In this document: positions 23,736-38,202 of the stretch, one piece after another
How the letters are laid out: every line of letters begins with the position of its first letter
Position numbering within the stretch: the stretch's first letter is position 1
NCBI GenBank assembly: GCA_022592435.1
Contig: JABYQS010000037.1
Span: 1 to 64,000 of the forward strand
Direction of reading: 5' to 3'
Length of the DNA stretch: 64,000 nucleotides
DNA from: Cerioporus squamosus
Taxonomy: Eukaryota; Basidiomycota; Agaricomycetes; Polyporales; Polyporaceae
Notes under the pieces: model-generated
Database searches by the model: none
What the model saw: the letters and a program-made list of their open reading frames with translations, nothing else
What the model was told of the DNA's origin: nothing
Translations under genes and position numbers: made by a program

Positions 23736-25724
23736 ATGGAGCAAACCGCGGCAACGGGTACGGGTGCTGCACCCGGACTGACGAGCACGAACATGGACAT
23801 GGGCGCGGACTCCGGAGGATCCAACACCAACATGAACGCCAATCCGGACAACAGCGCGAGCCGGAACGTTAACGGGGAGCGCCTCGTGAAGATCTACGCT
23901 GGGAGGCTGTTCGACCCGTACACGCTGCAGCTGCTGCCCCAGCGCGTGGTCACCGTCTCGCAGGACTCGGGACTCGTCCTGGACGTGCAGCCGTTCGCCG
24001 GGGACCAGGTCCAAAATGTGGACTTCGCTGCGGAAGACGTGGTCGACCTCAGAGGGGCGACCGTCCTTCCTGGCTTGGTCGACGCGCACGTGCACAGTGA
24101 GTGTCAGGTTATAGACTATCGTACTTATGTCCGCCGGTTTGGCGTCCCAGGTCGCGCAGTCGAGGATACCCTGTGGCGTTCCGTGCGATCCTGTCTGGAC
24201 GGACGTTGAGCGGAGGTGGAGTAGAAACGAGCTTGAGCGATGGACTGACGTGACCCTGCAGTGTTCCTCCACCCGTATGCGGAAACTTCGTGGGACGAGC
24301 AATTGACGCAGGAGAGTCTCGTCGAACGCACCGTCCGGGCTACAGTTCACGCGAAACGGACATTAATGGCGGGGTACACCGCGGTACGGTAAGCACGCGG
24401 TTTCATTCTGAAACTCTGTTCCTCCGTGAGAAGCCTGGCACTGATGTCTTACGTTTGCCTGCGTGCGTCGACAGTGACCTAGGAACAGAAGGCGCAGAAG
24501 ACGCGGACCTGCAGCTTAGGAAGTGTTTGTCTGGCCCGGACCCACTGATTCCGGGACCCCGATATTTCTGCGCCAACCGGGCTATCATCACGAGCGGGAC
24601 CTATGGTGAGTGCTGCCCAGCTCCAGCCACGAGACGCAAGGCAGTCCCCGGCGTCGTTCTGATCTGCATTCTTCGGCCAGGTCCGAAGAGCAGCCTGCAC
24701 CTTCACCAGGACGGGATCGAGGGCGTGACCGGAGCCCAGTTCGTCGACGGCGAAGCAGAGTGCATCAGGGCGGTGCGCAAGCAGGTCGGGGCAGGTGCAG
24801 ACTGGATCAAGGTAGCGTCGATCTTGCTGCATCGGTCCGGGAACACTGACATATGACTTGCTACCTCCTACTGCTCAGGTATACGCAGGTCAGTGCACGG
24901 CGCGTCCAGCATGAGGCCTGAGGGCTTGGTATGAAGACGACTTTCTTACTTTCCGCTGCTGCGGGGCATTTGGGTTTAGACTACCGGCCACGCACGCGCA
25001 TGGCCCACGTCAACAAGAAGATCGCCGCGACCTCCATCCAGACGTTCTCGAACAGCGAGCTGAAGACGCTGACGTCGACCGCCCGGCAGTTGGGCGTGAA
25101 GGTGGCGGCGCACGCGAACAACTGGCGTGCTGAGCTGCTGCCGGAGAACGGGGGCTTCGACACGATCGAGCATGGCATCGAGATGGCAGACGACCTCGTC
25201 GAGTCTATCGCGCACTCCAACGTCATCTGGGTCCCCACGCTGTCCGTCTTCTACGTGACGGACACCGCCAAAGCCCCGGGCGGGAGGTGGGACACGACCG
25301 CTCGGAATTTCAAGAAGGCGTTGCAGAAGGGGGTCACGAACATCGCGTGCGGTGGAGACACGGGGCCGTTCCCGCATGGGGACAACGCTTGGAGATGAAA
25401 CTGATGGTGCAGCTGGGGGCCGACTGGCGACTCGTCCTGCGATGGGCGACGCTCGGCGGTTGGCAAGCGATCCGGAGCATGGCCTGGGAGGGCAACGCAG
25501 GGGCAGAGAGGTTAGCGCGAGTGGCGGAGTTGCAAGAGGACGCGCGCGTGGTGGGGGACAACGAGGTCCCATTCGGGGCGATCAGAAGGGGCTTCGCCGC
25601 GGATATCGTGGCGACGAGCGGGGACCTGGAGGAAGATTTCGCGTCCGCTGTCGACAAGTCGAGCATTGAGTTCGTCATGAAAGGCGGGAAGGTCTTCAAA
25701 CGGGATGGAAGGGAAGTGGTGTAA
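23736..25724 (+). CDS. Amidohydrolase-superfamily metal-dependent hydrolase (imidazolonepropionase-like)
   Basis: Six exons (23736-24096, 24262-24388, 24475-24605, 24681-24811, 24879-24888, 24980-25724) give about 501 residues. Residues 1-48 are a low-complexity Asn/Thr/Gly N-terminus, and the frame is open upstream, so 23679 is an alternative ATG. The composite beta-barrel fold is marked by VDLRGATVLPGLVDAHVH (HxH metal ligands), the VRDLGTEG strand, DWIKVYAD, VKVAAHANN and IEHGIEM (metal histidines), GGDTG (catalytic Asp) and the terminal VMKGGKVFKRDG. Natural substrates may be cyclic amides or Xaa-Pro peptides; this is not determinable. Exon 5 is only 10 nt. At 25386-25392 the frame breaks between FPHGDNA and LEMKLMVQLGA. 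One missing base, probably a C, restores it, and the exon sum is one base short. Confidence 0.85.
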
Positions 25725-28478
25725 GCCGAAGATATTCTGTAGCATGGGAATCCAATCGTAACGCACGTATCGTATACCAGCTCGCCGCTAGAGCTGCCTG
25801 ACTGAAACCCCAACATGGTGGCTCGTCGTCTGCGCTGCTGACAGCGAACTTTCCGAAGTCTGTTACACAACCCTTCTCGCTTGCACGGCGGAGATGGATG
25901 AGCGGTCACAGAGCTTGATGGATGTGCAGGGCCTTCTGTTTGTGGGCGTACGAGTGTGGTCATGATAGTGGTGGCGGAACAGGGAGCGTTGCCCCAAGTC
26001 CAACCCTTGTTTTGATTGGCCACGGCATAAGTCAAGCCTGGAACCACAAGCGCGTCCAGGCCTCCTGTCGAAGAAGAGGGATCACGCATGAACGTTTCAA
26101 TTCGACCGGTACATCTAGCGTCAGCGTTCTCAGCACCTTCCATGAAGCTTTGAAGTAAGCCATGGGCGCCGCAGCCGAATCCGGTCCCGTTCGGGTAGCG
26201 CGTCGGAAGAGGCTGTGGCAGGGTGCCCTGCAAGATGATGTCTAGGAGAGGTCGCAGTGCAGAAAGTGATAAAAACTCAGGCTGCGTACGTTGAGCGTCG
26301 TCTGTGTGTCAGCGGTGACCAAACTCTTCTTCAGCATTACAGCAAAAGATGCGCACCATGTATATTCAGGTGATAAACGGCACTCCAGAGACTCAGGCAA
26401 GATTATGTCTCTTGACATTTTAGCGGGAGAAAAGCTTTCTGTCGAACGTGTCGAACGCTTGGTTCTCAGCGACTCACGGGGCGCCCGTAAGGAGGGACTT
26501 ATATGGTGACGGCTATGAAAATTGTCCCAGCGGACCGCCTGATGCCATAAGTAGGCGAAGAGCGTACATGAGCGCACTCACCGCAACTTGAGCACCCGCC
26601 TGCATCAGGAACAGGGACTTGGCTCGGTCGGTCGTACATACTTGGGCGGTCGCACAGCGTGTCTAATCAGAAAGTCAGTGGCAACGTGTCGGGAGACAGC
26701 ACCGGGTTTGGGAAGTTGTAACCGTATACATCGGCTCGGAGCCATCTGTGCATATACTGCCAGAAGATGTGTTAACGACGTCCCAACTCCGAATCCCCAG
26801 AAGCATCGGCACGGGGCGCCAGCACGGCCTGGGCGGGCGAGCTAGGCAGGAGAGCCATGAAGAGCCGTGAGCAGTACTGTACGCAAGAACGAATGGGCAA
26901 TTTGCCTCACCATGAGACGGGCAAGCCGGAGGGGCGGGGAGTGCACCAGAGCGGACTTGTCCGTTAGAGAGAACGCCAGGTGCATCCTGATTTAGCTTTA
27001 AAGCATCCGTCATACGTTGAGAAGCACCAAGGAACCGACCGGACATCGGGATTCTCGGCATTGACCTTCTCCATCTACGTCGTACAAAACTCGTAAGCAC
27101 TGGATCCGTTCATGGGACCTACCTCAACTTGCTCAACAGGAGCGGCTCATTTAGGTCCGGAGGGCCTGCAGGTATGCCGCATGGCAACGAGAGCGTAGCG
27201 GTATGTGAGCTTTCCCGGCGACTTCACTGGGTGGCCATTAAGAGAGAAAATCCGACTGTCCGTGTGAGAGCAAGGAAGGTCAGACCGATACTATGGAGAC
27301 CACACGTTCGTACGTACCCTCTCCGCGGAGGCGGCATATCTTCGTTCGAAGAGCGCCTGCCACAAGCGGCCTCAAGGGACTGAACAAGGCTCCAGGGGTG
27401 TGTGCCTTGCAGTTCGCCGCGCTGCACCATGCTGGTGGCTACGGCAGTCGGCCATATGTGCCAGTATTCTTCGCCGTCGCCCCGGTGTGTACGGCAAATG
27501 CGCGGTCACAAGCACCACGATAACCCGTGGAAGACGTGGCCTCCATGCAATGGGAACATGTTGCTGTATCACCTGCCGAGAGCTGGATTCGCGAAGCTGC
27601 GGTTCCATGGTGGAGATAATTCCTGCGCTTGGAATCGTAGGAAACCTGAACCCTGGATATATAGGGGTGGATAATTCGTCATTCTCATGTTCAAGGGCTG
27701 CAACGTTGACGAAAAATATGCAGCTTGTGTTACATGCAATTTCCTGAGTTCAGCACGGACAGAGTTGGTGGAGTACGTTCGGTACAAGGGGCCTGTGCGC
27801 TGGACCGCTCCCGAAGGGGCGTACGGGTTCGGTCCGACACCCCGAGATCAACACCGTGTGAACCTGCACTGATTTTCTTCGTCGCCGGCGTCTCGCAGCT
27901 CGTTCTTCGCGTCTTCACCAACGATGACCACCTTCTGCCCGCCGACCACAATGCCACTGTCTTCTGCCGCGTTGCGCTGAGTGACCATAACTCTCTTTAC
28001 CCCTTTCAAGTTACCTCCTGCTGCATAAAGTGAGTACTTCGAAGCCAAGTTCCGGGATCCCTTGTACGCACCCAAAGTGCGGTACCCACGTACCAAGTCA
28101 AGACCCTACGCCGTTTTCCTACGTGTCGTGTCTGTTACGGTCGTGGAAGATGAACGCTTGCCGGTGACCTTGCCTCTCGGCCTCGTCATGAGGTCAAGGG
28201 GACCCCAGGGCCCTGGCCGAGCCTCGTCTCAGTAGAGTTGAGTGCAACCCTGGCTCTTGCGCCGCCTTCTTGGTTGTTCTCGTAGTTTTGGGACACACAT
28301 TCCCGTTCACGCCCTGTACCTCGCTCCTGTATCACGGAATGTCATGCATCTGCTTCGTATGCCACAGCTGCCTTCCTGTGTGAATGCGCGCGACGGAACC
28401 CTCGAACTTGTTTGACTGACAGCGGGGACAAACGTGAGGTGAGTATTACGTCTGAGCCAGAGCAAGACAGGGTCGATG
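25725..28478. other. 2.75 kb region without a supported gene
   Basis: Lies between the 3' end of the amidohydrolase and the 3' end of the transporter. ORFs on both strands are short and broken. Hydrophobic snatches occur on the minus strand (for example SIGLTFLALTRTVGFSLLMAT near 27230-27290) and on the plus strand near 27870, but no multi-exon model can be built. This may be a decayed membrane-protein gene. Confidence 0.45.
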
Positions 28479-30155
28479 TCACGCTCTCCACGACCACCCT
28501 CCCTTGTCCCGGGCATCCAGCCACCGAACATACGCCACACAGAGGCCGGAAGCCAGGAGAAGAGCCCCGTCGAACACGGCCACGTCGTTGTAGCGGGTTC
28601 GCAGAGCATCCATGGTAAACATCTTGCTGCTTCCCGACGTCGACGCGCCAGCGCCACGCTGGTGGCTTCCCAGTATGACGCCAGCAATTGGAGCACCAAA
28701 GAGCGCACCGAGGCCACGGATGAAGTAGATGAACCCGTTCACGCTCGAGTAGTTCTGGACGCCGTAGACCTCCGTGATTGTGGTCGGTAGGAGCGCGTTA
28801 TAACCCCCGGCCAGGACCCCGTACAATACTACGAACGCGATAAAGCGTCCGCGATCGGAGTCGTACCAAAGGGCGAACACCGAGACGGCAGAGAAGATGA
28901 CCTGTGGGCAGCTGTGGGTCGGCGGAGACAATAGGGCGCGAGGCTCGCCAAGGTACGTACGCTGAGAACCATCGTGTTCTGCCGTCCGACGCGATCGGCG
29001 AGAATGCCCATCGCAATGCGTGCAACGCTGTTCACGGCGGTAAACACCGCCAGTAAAAGGGACCCGGTGGAGCTTGAGTACGACAGGATCGAGATCGAGT
29101 AGGTCGTGAGGAAGTACACAGGTACTGTGTTCCCCGCCGCCTGCAGGAACGCACCGAAGGACTGGGAATGGGGAGCAGGTTCAGCGAAGCGCATTAACTG
29201 CGCCGTCAGGCTGGACAACGAGTCGCAGATGTGCGCACCTGCAGTATGAAGGTGCCGCGTTTGACAAGGGCCATGCTGACCCGCGTCCGCCCTGTAGCAC
29301 CGGCGGCTGCCCCGTGTTTCTTAGTCAATACACTCGAGATGGGGATCCCCAGGACAAAGTTCCATATGCCCAACACTCGAGAGCCCAGCGTATGCCTAGG
29401 CGGGTCAGGAGGATATGGAAGACCGGCGATAGAACCAATCCGCCCACGCCGCTCCCAGCGAGGACGATTCCCATTGCGGCTCCCCGGTTGCGGTCGAAGT
29501 ACGCGGGCGTAAGGGACATCAGTGGGAAGTAGTACATGCTTGAACCGATGCCGTACAGGACGCCCTGTGTGAGGTACAGCTGCCAGAGCTGTCTCGGTGG
29601 GGTTAACGCTGGGGTCGGAGGAACTCGGGACGACGTCGCAGCTACAGACCTCCGTGCAGAAGCTCGCTAGGAAGATGCCAACGCTCATGATGAACGCTCC
29701 GGACAAGGAGATGAGCTTGACGTTGTCGACTCTGCTTATCATTGGGTTGACGAAGATGCTCCCGCTCCAGGTGAGGCCGCTTCCGATGGTCCCGACGAGG
29801 GACACCAGAGCGTCCTGTCCCTCCGCACCTTTGACATTGGTCTCAGGGGAAGTATAGAATTCCTACGACGCAAGATGGTTAGAGTATGGCAGGTCCTCTA
29901 CCAAGCAACTCATCAATATGGACGTACCTGGAAGAGACCGTAGATAGAGTTAATTCCGATGACATGGAAGGTCATCATGAATCCGGCCAGAACAAGGAGA
30001 CATTTGTAGCTTTGCGACGGTTCTGCAGCGGGAACATTCGCATCATCTTCCCCATTCGGAGCACCACCTACTTCTGCGACGGTCTCTGGGTGGTTGGCAC
30101 CATGAGAGAAGGTACGAAGGAGGATGCCATCGCCGGGTCTCGAACTGGAGTTCAT
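28479..30155 (-). CDS. MFS monocarboxylate transporter (MCT/Mch family)
   Basis: Five exons (30155-29928, 29862-29650, 29588-29239, 29161-28961, 28901-28479) give about 471 residues. After a hydrophilic N-terminus of about 45 residues, 12 hydrophobic segments can be followed: CLLVLAGFMMTFHVIGINSIYGLFQ, VSLVGTIGSGLTW, LSGAFIMSVGIFLASF, GVLYGIGSSMYYFPLMS and FIAFVVLYGVLAGGYNALLP. The MFS loop motif is ILADRVGRQNTM, and the end DARDKGGWSW is typical of fungal MCT-like proteins. Substrates could be monocarboxylates or riboflavin (Mch5-like); this is undetermined. In exon 3 the frame changes near 29376-29381, between LGIRWAL and VLGIWNFVLGIP. A single lost C within CTCCGA explains it and corrects the exon sum. 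The start ATG lies 148 bases from that of SNF1. Confidence 0.87.
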
Positions 30156-30303
30156 CGTGGTCGACGGTAGCTGTTCTAGCGCCCGGTCCGGCCCTCTTGG
30201 GTATTAGCGCCCCTGGTCTCCTCGCCCTCGCTTGACGCTCCGGCGTTCGCTCAGGACCTCCCACTGCCTGTCTGCATCTGCTCGTGGCTGTCTGCATATC
30301 ACC
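30156..30303. promoter_or_regulatory. Bidirectional promoter, MCT transporter / SNF1
   Basis: Only 148 bases separate the two divergent start codons. No TATA box is evident. Shared control of a carbon-source regulator and a carboxylate transporter is conceivable but is inference. Confidence 0.5.
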
Positions 30304-32550
<2,247 letters not shown>

Positions 32551-33871
32551 GTTGGATCGAGTCGGTGACTTAGACTGGTTGTGCTCTCGTGCGTGTTCGT
32601 GTCCTTCGCTGTCCGCTGTGCTGTGCTTGTACTACTTATCTCGCTTGATCTGTTCAGAGGAGACCGTCGGATGTAGCTCTTTGGATACCGTATCATGATG
32701 TATCGTTACCGTGCATATGTCAAGGAGGAAGTAATGTGACTCCTTCTGTGGCTGAACTGAGCGACGTGCGTCTTCGGATGCGTCTGTGAAGGATGTTGGC
32801 CTTCTCCCAACGACGGTGTGGCGCTGCCCAGAAGGGACAAGCGGTGCGTGCACTCAAACCCAGTCCGGCTGGCTTCTCGCAGATGAATTCACCGCACTCT
32901 CTTTTTTGCAGGTCAGACTCCGGCCGCGAAGCGGATACGGTAGCCTCATGTGTATCAGGAAAGAATGACGCGCCGTTTCCATCAAAGAACGAATAACCTT
33001 CCTTTGCGCTTCTCCTCGCGGCAGCGCGAGACGCCTTCCCAGACGGGAGGACATGAAGTTCATGAAACCGTCGATCGACCCTTCATTCGGTGCCCTCGTC
33101 GTCTCCCACCACTGCGTCCTCCGGAGAAGCCTTGGCGGGTCTCTATATGCACGCAGGCTACTGCTCGTCCTACGCGAGTCGGAGTCGGCAGCAGCGGGAT
33201 GGATGCAGGCAAGGGCGTCGGCTGCTCGCAGCGGCCGGTCAATGCAACCAGGCCCCAGGCGCGGGCGCGCAAGACCGCCGCTCCTCTCGGTGAACCATCT
33301 CTTCCACGCGAGTCCCACAAGTTGCTGTCAAACTCGACGTTCGGCACGTCCGGTATGTGACTTCTTACCAGAACGGTCGCTCCTCCCTTCTGACAACATT
33401 CGTGATAGGCCACGCCCTGTCGTCCAGGCAGAGACACCACACGACCTCGAACCTTCCTGCGCGGCGGCTCAGCGCACGGACCACCGGCTGGACGCCAAAC
33501 CGAGCGTTGCTTCGCTGGCAATTAGTGGTTGCGATTCGCAAGGGCGGGAGGAGGCCGCCAGCTAGCGGCGGCGGGTAGGGAAGCGCGCATGCGGACGCTT
33601 CTCTCAGCCATTCAATCACGTATACTTCTGTGACCATCGAGGATGTCTATCGAGCTTGGGCGGGGGACCCGCTCTCGCTGACAGCCCCCGTGTGAATGCT
33701 CAGTACGTCCCCGATTTGGGTTGCGCATCTCCAAAACGAGCGCAGCGACTCGAACATCCTCCGGGACGTCACCCGGGGTTGGTTCGTCCCTGCCGACGCA
33801 GGTATATAATCCGTCGTCGCGCTGGAGCGTTCCTCCTTCCATCCCCCATCTCCCCGTCTTCCCCGACCGAC
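32551..33871. other. Intergenic region between SNF1 and the PUF gene
   Basis: SNF1 3' flank, then about 1 kb with only overlapping short ORFs, then the PUF promoter. The last 40 bases are CT-rich leader. No additional gene is supported. Confidence 0.5.
33803..33810 (+). promoter_or_regulatory. TATA box of the PUF gene
   Basis: TATATAAT, 62 bases upstream of the ATG at 33872, followed by a pyrimidine-rich start region. Confidence 0.6.
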
Positions 33872-36550
33872 ATGGAGCACACGACCTCTGCGCAGTCCTT
33901 CGTTCCTCTCTTCGACCCCCTCCCTTCCTCCCGGACGTCGGCAGCTTCCATCTGGGCTCCTCAGCCTCAGCCCTCCGACACCGCCTGGATGAAGGCGATC
34001 GACTCGTTCTCTCGGTCCAGCTTCAGCGGTGCGCCTGCGCCCCTCGGTATGCGTCCTCCTGCACACCGGTCGTCCTCCTACCCTACTCCCCAAAACAACG
34101 AAGATGTCTTCGGACCAGTCGGCTTCGACGTCCGGCGTCGTCGGGACGTCGGGGCCATCGGTGACGGCCGCAAAAAGCTGTCGCCTACCTATGACGAGCG
34201 GGTGAGTTGACTATATGCTGACTATATGCGCATACACCGACTGACAGTCTCTCAATAGCACGTTGAGCAGCTGCTCCGATCGCTCAACTTGACCTCTCCA
34301 GGTCCTATGCCGCCCGTCCCTAGACTCCGGAGCGACATGGCCCACTCTCCCACTTCTCCGGATCTATCGCCTATCTCTACCACCTCTGCTCTCCTTACCC
34401 CCACTGATCTTTCGCCTGCCAAGCAGTTTGACCAAAAGCTGCCCCCAACGTTCGACTTCAACGCCGGACTTCGTCCCAGTGACAGCAGCAACTCCCTCCT
34501 GTTCGAGACCGGCTTCCGTCTGCAGGACGGGGTGCCTCACGGCTCCCAGGGGTTCTGGTCTTCTTCGCAGTCACTTAGTCACGACTCCGGCTATTCCCCT
34601 ACCTTCGAACCCTTCTCGGACGCGGCACACGTCGCTGTCTCCCGCGGCCAGCCCCTCTTCGCGTCGCAGTCGCAGTTGCAGCAAGAACGACGCCGCGTGG
34701 AGTCCAACGTCCTCCCTCAGTCACTCCCCCCTCTCACCTGGGGCGGTCAGCGCTACCGGACGACGTCGGAATGGTTGAAGGCCGATGATGTCGCGGAGCG
34801 TGGTCTCCAGTTCACCACCGAATCTGCCTTCCGGTCTAGTCAATGTTCGCAACCTCAAGCTCAGCGACAGGGCTCTCAAGCTCACGAGGTAAAGAGTCCT
34901 TGTGCTCGTGATGAATGCATAGTACTGAGTGACTATCATAGCCCATCAACTTCTTGTCGCTCTTGCATCCCTCGTCGGCCCCTCCTTATGACCTCTTTGT
35001 CGCTCGCATCATCAAGTCGTCAGACCAACAGGCGTCGATCTTCCTGCAACAGAAGCTCAAGGTCGCCGATGCTGAAGAGCGAGGCAAGATTGTCGACGCC
35101 ATCTGCGGCAAGGGCTTCGAGATGATGGCCCACAGGTGTGTGTCCACCTGGAGTGGTCCCCATACCTTGTTGCTCAGTCTCGTTAAGGTTCGGAACTGGG
35201 CCGTACAACGGTGTCTCGAGGCTACGTCGAGTGTTGAGGAGAGGCGTAAGATAGTCGCTTGTATGCGGTATGTCATTCCTCCGTCCCATACCTACCACCC
35301 CTCACTGACTCGTTATCTCACAGGGGACGTGTGGTGGAATTGGCAACCAATTGCTACGGCTGTCATGTCCTCCAGAAGGCGCTGGATTGCGAAGAGGAGG
35401 TTCGCTTGCTCATCGTGTCCGAGCTTCTCCTTGGCGACCCCGCGCAGACGCTAGTCAACAAGCACGCGTCTCACGTCTGGAGCAAGGTATGTGGGCCACA
35501 TCGTTGCGTCCGTTCAGTTGACTAAGACCGGTCTGCGCAGATCATGGAGCTCAGCTGGACGGCTCCTGCGCCTCCCATCTTCGCCTAGTAAGTAACGGCG
35601 GTTTAAAGCGACGAGCTTCATTGACACTGTCATAGTTCAGCGTGAACAAGTCCCTCAAGGGCAAATGGGCTTCCCTGGCGTGTCACGAGACAGGCTCCCT
35701 GGTCGTTCAGGTCGGTCAAGGCATACAGTCGACGCTGATGGTTCAGGAATGCTAACCATTAGATCGTTCGCAGCACGCGTTCGAGAACCTGGAGGACTCC
35801 GCGAAGGATGGCATCGTCGACGAGATCCTCAACCAAGGCCCGATCGTGTTCGGCGAGGTCGCGAAGAACCAGTGGGGCTCGTACTGCATTCAGCACAGTA
35901 TGTTTGCGGTACTCATCCCCAGTACCGTCACTAACTTGTCATCAGTTCTGGAGCACGGCTCTCCTCGTCATCGCGAGATGGCGCTGGAGCACATACTTGG
36001 CGGCTTGCTCGAATACGCCACCAATGAGCAAGGGATCAAGTCTATCACCAAGGCGTTGAAGGAGGGCGGGAAGGACACTCTTGATAGGATCATCAAGCGC
36101 ATGTGTGAACCCGCAAAGAGGTACGTCTTCGAGGCTATCTCGTCGTGTTTGTGTTCCCAACACAGTAATTACAGTGCCCGCCGGGCGATGATTGTGGACC
36201 TCGCACTGTCTGTTACTGGCAGCCAGCTCATCGCGAGCGTGCTCCCGAACGTAAGTACACATGCTCTCTCCCGCTCTTGTGCTAAGGGGTGGATCTCGGT
36301 ATAGGCCGACAAGGACCAACGGGCACTCTGTATGAGTCCATTCGGGGTCACATCGTCACGCTCCGTGGATGCAAGACTGGTTCGAAGGTCATCTGGCTTT
36401 TGTGCGTCCTCACTTCCCAAGTCTTGGGTATGGTGGCGGTCCTGACATATGTTCCTTCAGCGACCGCATGGTACGGGCTCTGATCCTTCTTGGGGCTTCC
36501 GCTCGTACTGACGTCGATTGCTGGGACAGCGCGCATACTATGGCTACTGA
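33872..36550 (+). CDS. Pumilio-family (PUF) RNA-binding protein
   Basis: Post-transcriptional regulator that binds 3' UTRs through tandem Pumilio repeats. Thirteen exons: 33872-34201, 34259-34888, 34942-35135, 35188-35267, 35324-35486, 35541-35587, 35641-35710, 35774-35897, 35946-36120, 36175-36250, 36305-36401, 36461-36470, 36530-36550. The N-terminal ~300 residues are Ser/Pro-rich. Repeats follow with DQQASIFLQQKL, NWAVQRCLEA, ATNCYGCHVLQKALD, NKHASHVWSKI, HETGSLVVQHAFENL, NQWGSYCIQHILEHG, NEQGIKSITKAL, TGSQLIASVLPN and GSKVIWLFDRMRAYYGY. The order resembles fungal Jsn1/Puf1-like proteins. Frame breaks occur at 35192-35194 (RFG/NWAVQ) and near 36331 (QRAL/LYESIRGH), each one base short. The segment VNVRNLKLSDRALKLT at 34839-34886 is in a different frame from its surroundings, so two further compensating indels are possible. 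Exon 12 is 10 nt. Confidence 0.9.
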
Positions 36551-37307
36551 ATTCGTTCTACACTGCAGCATTTCAACGGCATATCTTCAAGGCATACATA
36601 TCTCAACCTCGCAACTCGCTCCGCCAATTCGTTCCGTTCTTGTCTCGCCGCCATATATGGTCGCACTTCGCTCCTTCGCTCAGCACGCTCGTTCGTTCAT
36701 GCACCTACCGCTCCTTCAGCAAACATACCATCGTACAATCATTCAGCAAGCATTCGACACGAACGATCACCTCAAATATCGCATCTACATTTACGCAAGC
36801 ATTCTTTCTTTATTGCTCCTTATTCGCGTCATCTGCCCACCTCATCTGCCTGCACCCGCCAAACGACGCTGTAGTGACTGCCATCTGTACATGTGTATTT
36901 CGTTCCACGCCAGCAAAGCCTGTCTTAGTAGTTCGCTGCCTGTCATCGCAACGCCGCATATAGACGTCTGGTCGAATGAATGCAGGTATTGCACCTAGAA
37001 GTCTCCGGCCGATGCAAACTCCTCTGTTTTGGTTCGCAGAAGTGGACAGTACCGAGCAGCGTATGGCATGAAGACGAAGGTCTTGATCCGCACATACTTC
37101 GCCACGGGATGTTAGAGACGTGACAATGGAACATGCAAGCCGATAGGGTCTTCGACGCGAGCAAACGTTACACACAGACGCCATCTAGCGTGGATGATAG
37201 AGTATAGTTGTTTTGGAAAGTACTGCGATTCGACACGCATGAGCGACACAGTACAATATGCATGAGGAGAAGGAGTGAACGTACTCTATCACGAATGCAA
37301 TGACGTC
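36551..37307. other. Intergenic region between convergent genes
   Basis: The PUF 3' flank is T/C-rich with many short ATTC/TTCG-like repeats up to about 36850; the COX6 3' flank follows. No gene is seen. Confidence 0.5.
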
Positions 37308-37763
37308 TCACGACTCGTAGAGCTCCTCCCTAATGTTGATGCCTGCACCGGTCGTTGAGACGCGTCGAACGGGGAGAGAATGGGAGAACATACCAAGCTC
37401 CTCACGGAGAGGCTTGAGCTCATCAAGGTAGGACTGGTACTGCTGCTTGTTCTCGACCTTCTCCTTGATGCCCTCGAAGACCCTGACGGCAGTCGCGTAG
37501 TCGTTCACGCGACGGGCGGCGCGAACAGCAGCCTCCACGACGGCGGGTGCGGGGACGAGATCGTGGGCGAAGCAGTTGTTGAGGCCACGCTGAACCTCGA
37601 AGAGGTCCTGGGCGGACTGGAAGAAGTTGACGTAGCGCTCCGTGAAGGACTCGAACGTCTCCTGGCCGTGTGCGCTGGAGGAGGGGCGGGCGAACGCAGG
37701 GGCGACGCGGGTCGCGGCGGGGCGGGCGCGGAGGAGGGTGGAGGCGAGCTGTGCGCGGAGCAT
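37308..37763 (-). CDS. cox6: Cytochrome c oxidase subunit VI (COX5A/Cox6)
   Basis: Nuclear-encoded subunit of respiratory complex IV on the matrix side of the inner membrane. Two exons (37763-37394, 37342-37308) give 134 residues. Residues 1-35 form an Arg/Ala-rich mitochondrial targeting sequence (MLRAQLASTLLRARPAATRV). The mature domain reads FTERYVNFFQSAQDLFEVQ, RGLNNCFAHDLVPAPAVVE, AARRVNDYATAVRVFEGIKEK and LREELGINIREELYES, the helical-repeat signature of the family. Length and C-terminal intron position are ordinary. It is divergent to the Tra2-like gene. Confidence 0.95.
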   Translation of the reverse strand: MLRAQLASTLLRARPAATRVAPAFARPSSSAHGQETFESFTERYVNFFQSAQDLFEVQRGLNNCFAHDLVPAPAVVEAAVRAARRVNDYATAVRVFEGIKEKVENKQQYQSYLDELKPLREELGMFSHSLPVRRVSTTGAGINIREELYES

Positions 37764-38202
37764 TGTTGCAGTAAGGAGAGGAGGACGGGCAGGTGCTGCT
37801 CGACGGGCGCGACGATGTGGTCGTAAAGAAAAGGCGGGCGGAGGGGGCACGACCGGGCGCGGCTCAGCCGAGGCTCGAGCCATCACGCCAGCCGGTTCAG
37901 TCCGACTCGCGCTCGCCGCACGCAGCCCGCCTCGACCTCTGCTGCTGCACGGCTGGGTTCCGACGTCGGGCACACATCCAACGACTGATTCTATGCATTA
38001 TGCGGACACACACTCGCGGCACTCGCTGTGCTGGCAACTGCGAGCTCGGCGGGTTAATTTTGAGCGGGGCGCCCGGCGGAGTGTGGTCGTGTTTGTGCAG
38101 CTGGGACGGGTCATATAAACGGGATTGGGCGCGCGGGGGACTCCCACCTCTGTCATCCCCGCCAACCGCCAGTCCTCGCCGCGAAGAACAGCATAAGCAA
38201 GC
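37764..38202. promoter_or_regulatory. Divergent promoter of COX6 and the Tra2-like gene
   Basis: A stretch of 439 bases between two start codons. TATAAA at 38114-38119 sits about 85 bases before the ATG at 38203 and fits the plus-strand gene. The half near COX6 is very GC-rich. Confidence 0.5.

Noticed and set aside
35136..35187. Alternative PUF acceptor at 35177 that keeps the frame without an indel
   Set aside because: It would replace the canonical RFGNWAVQ repeat core by SLVKVRNWAVQ; a missing G in the G run fits the family better.
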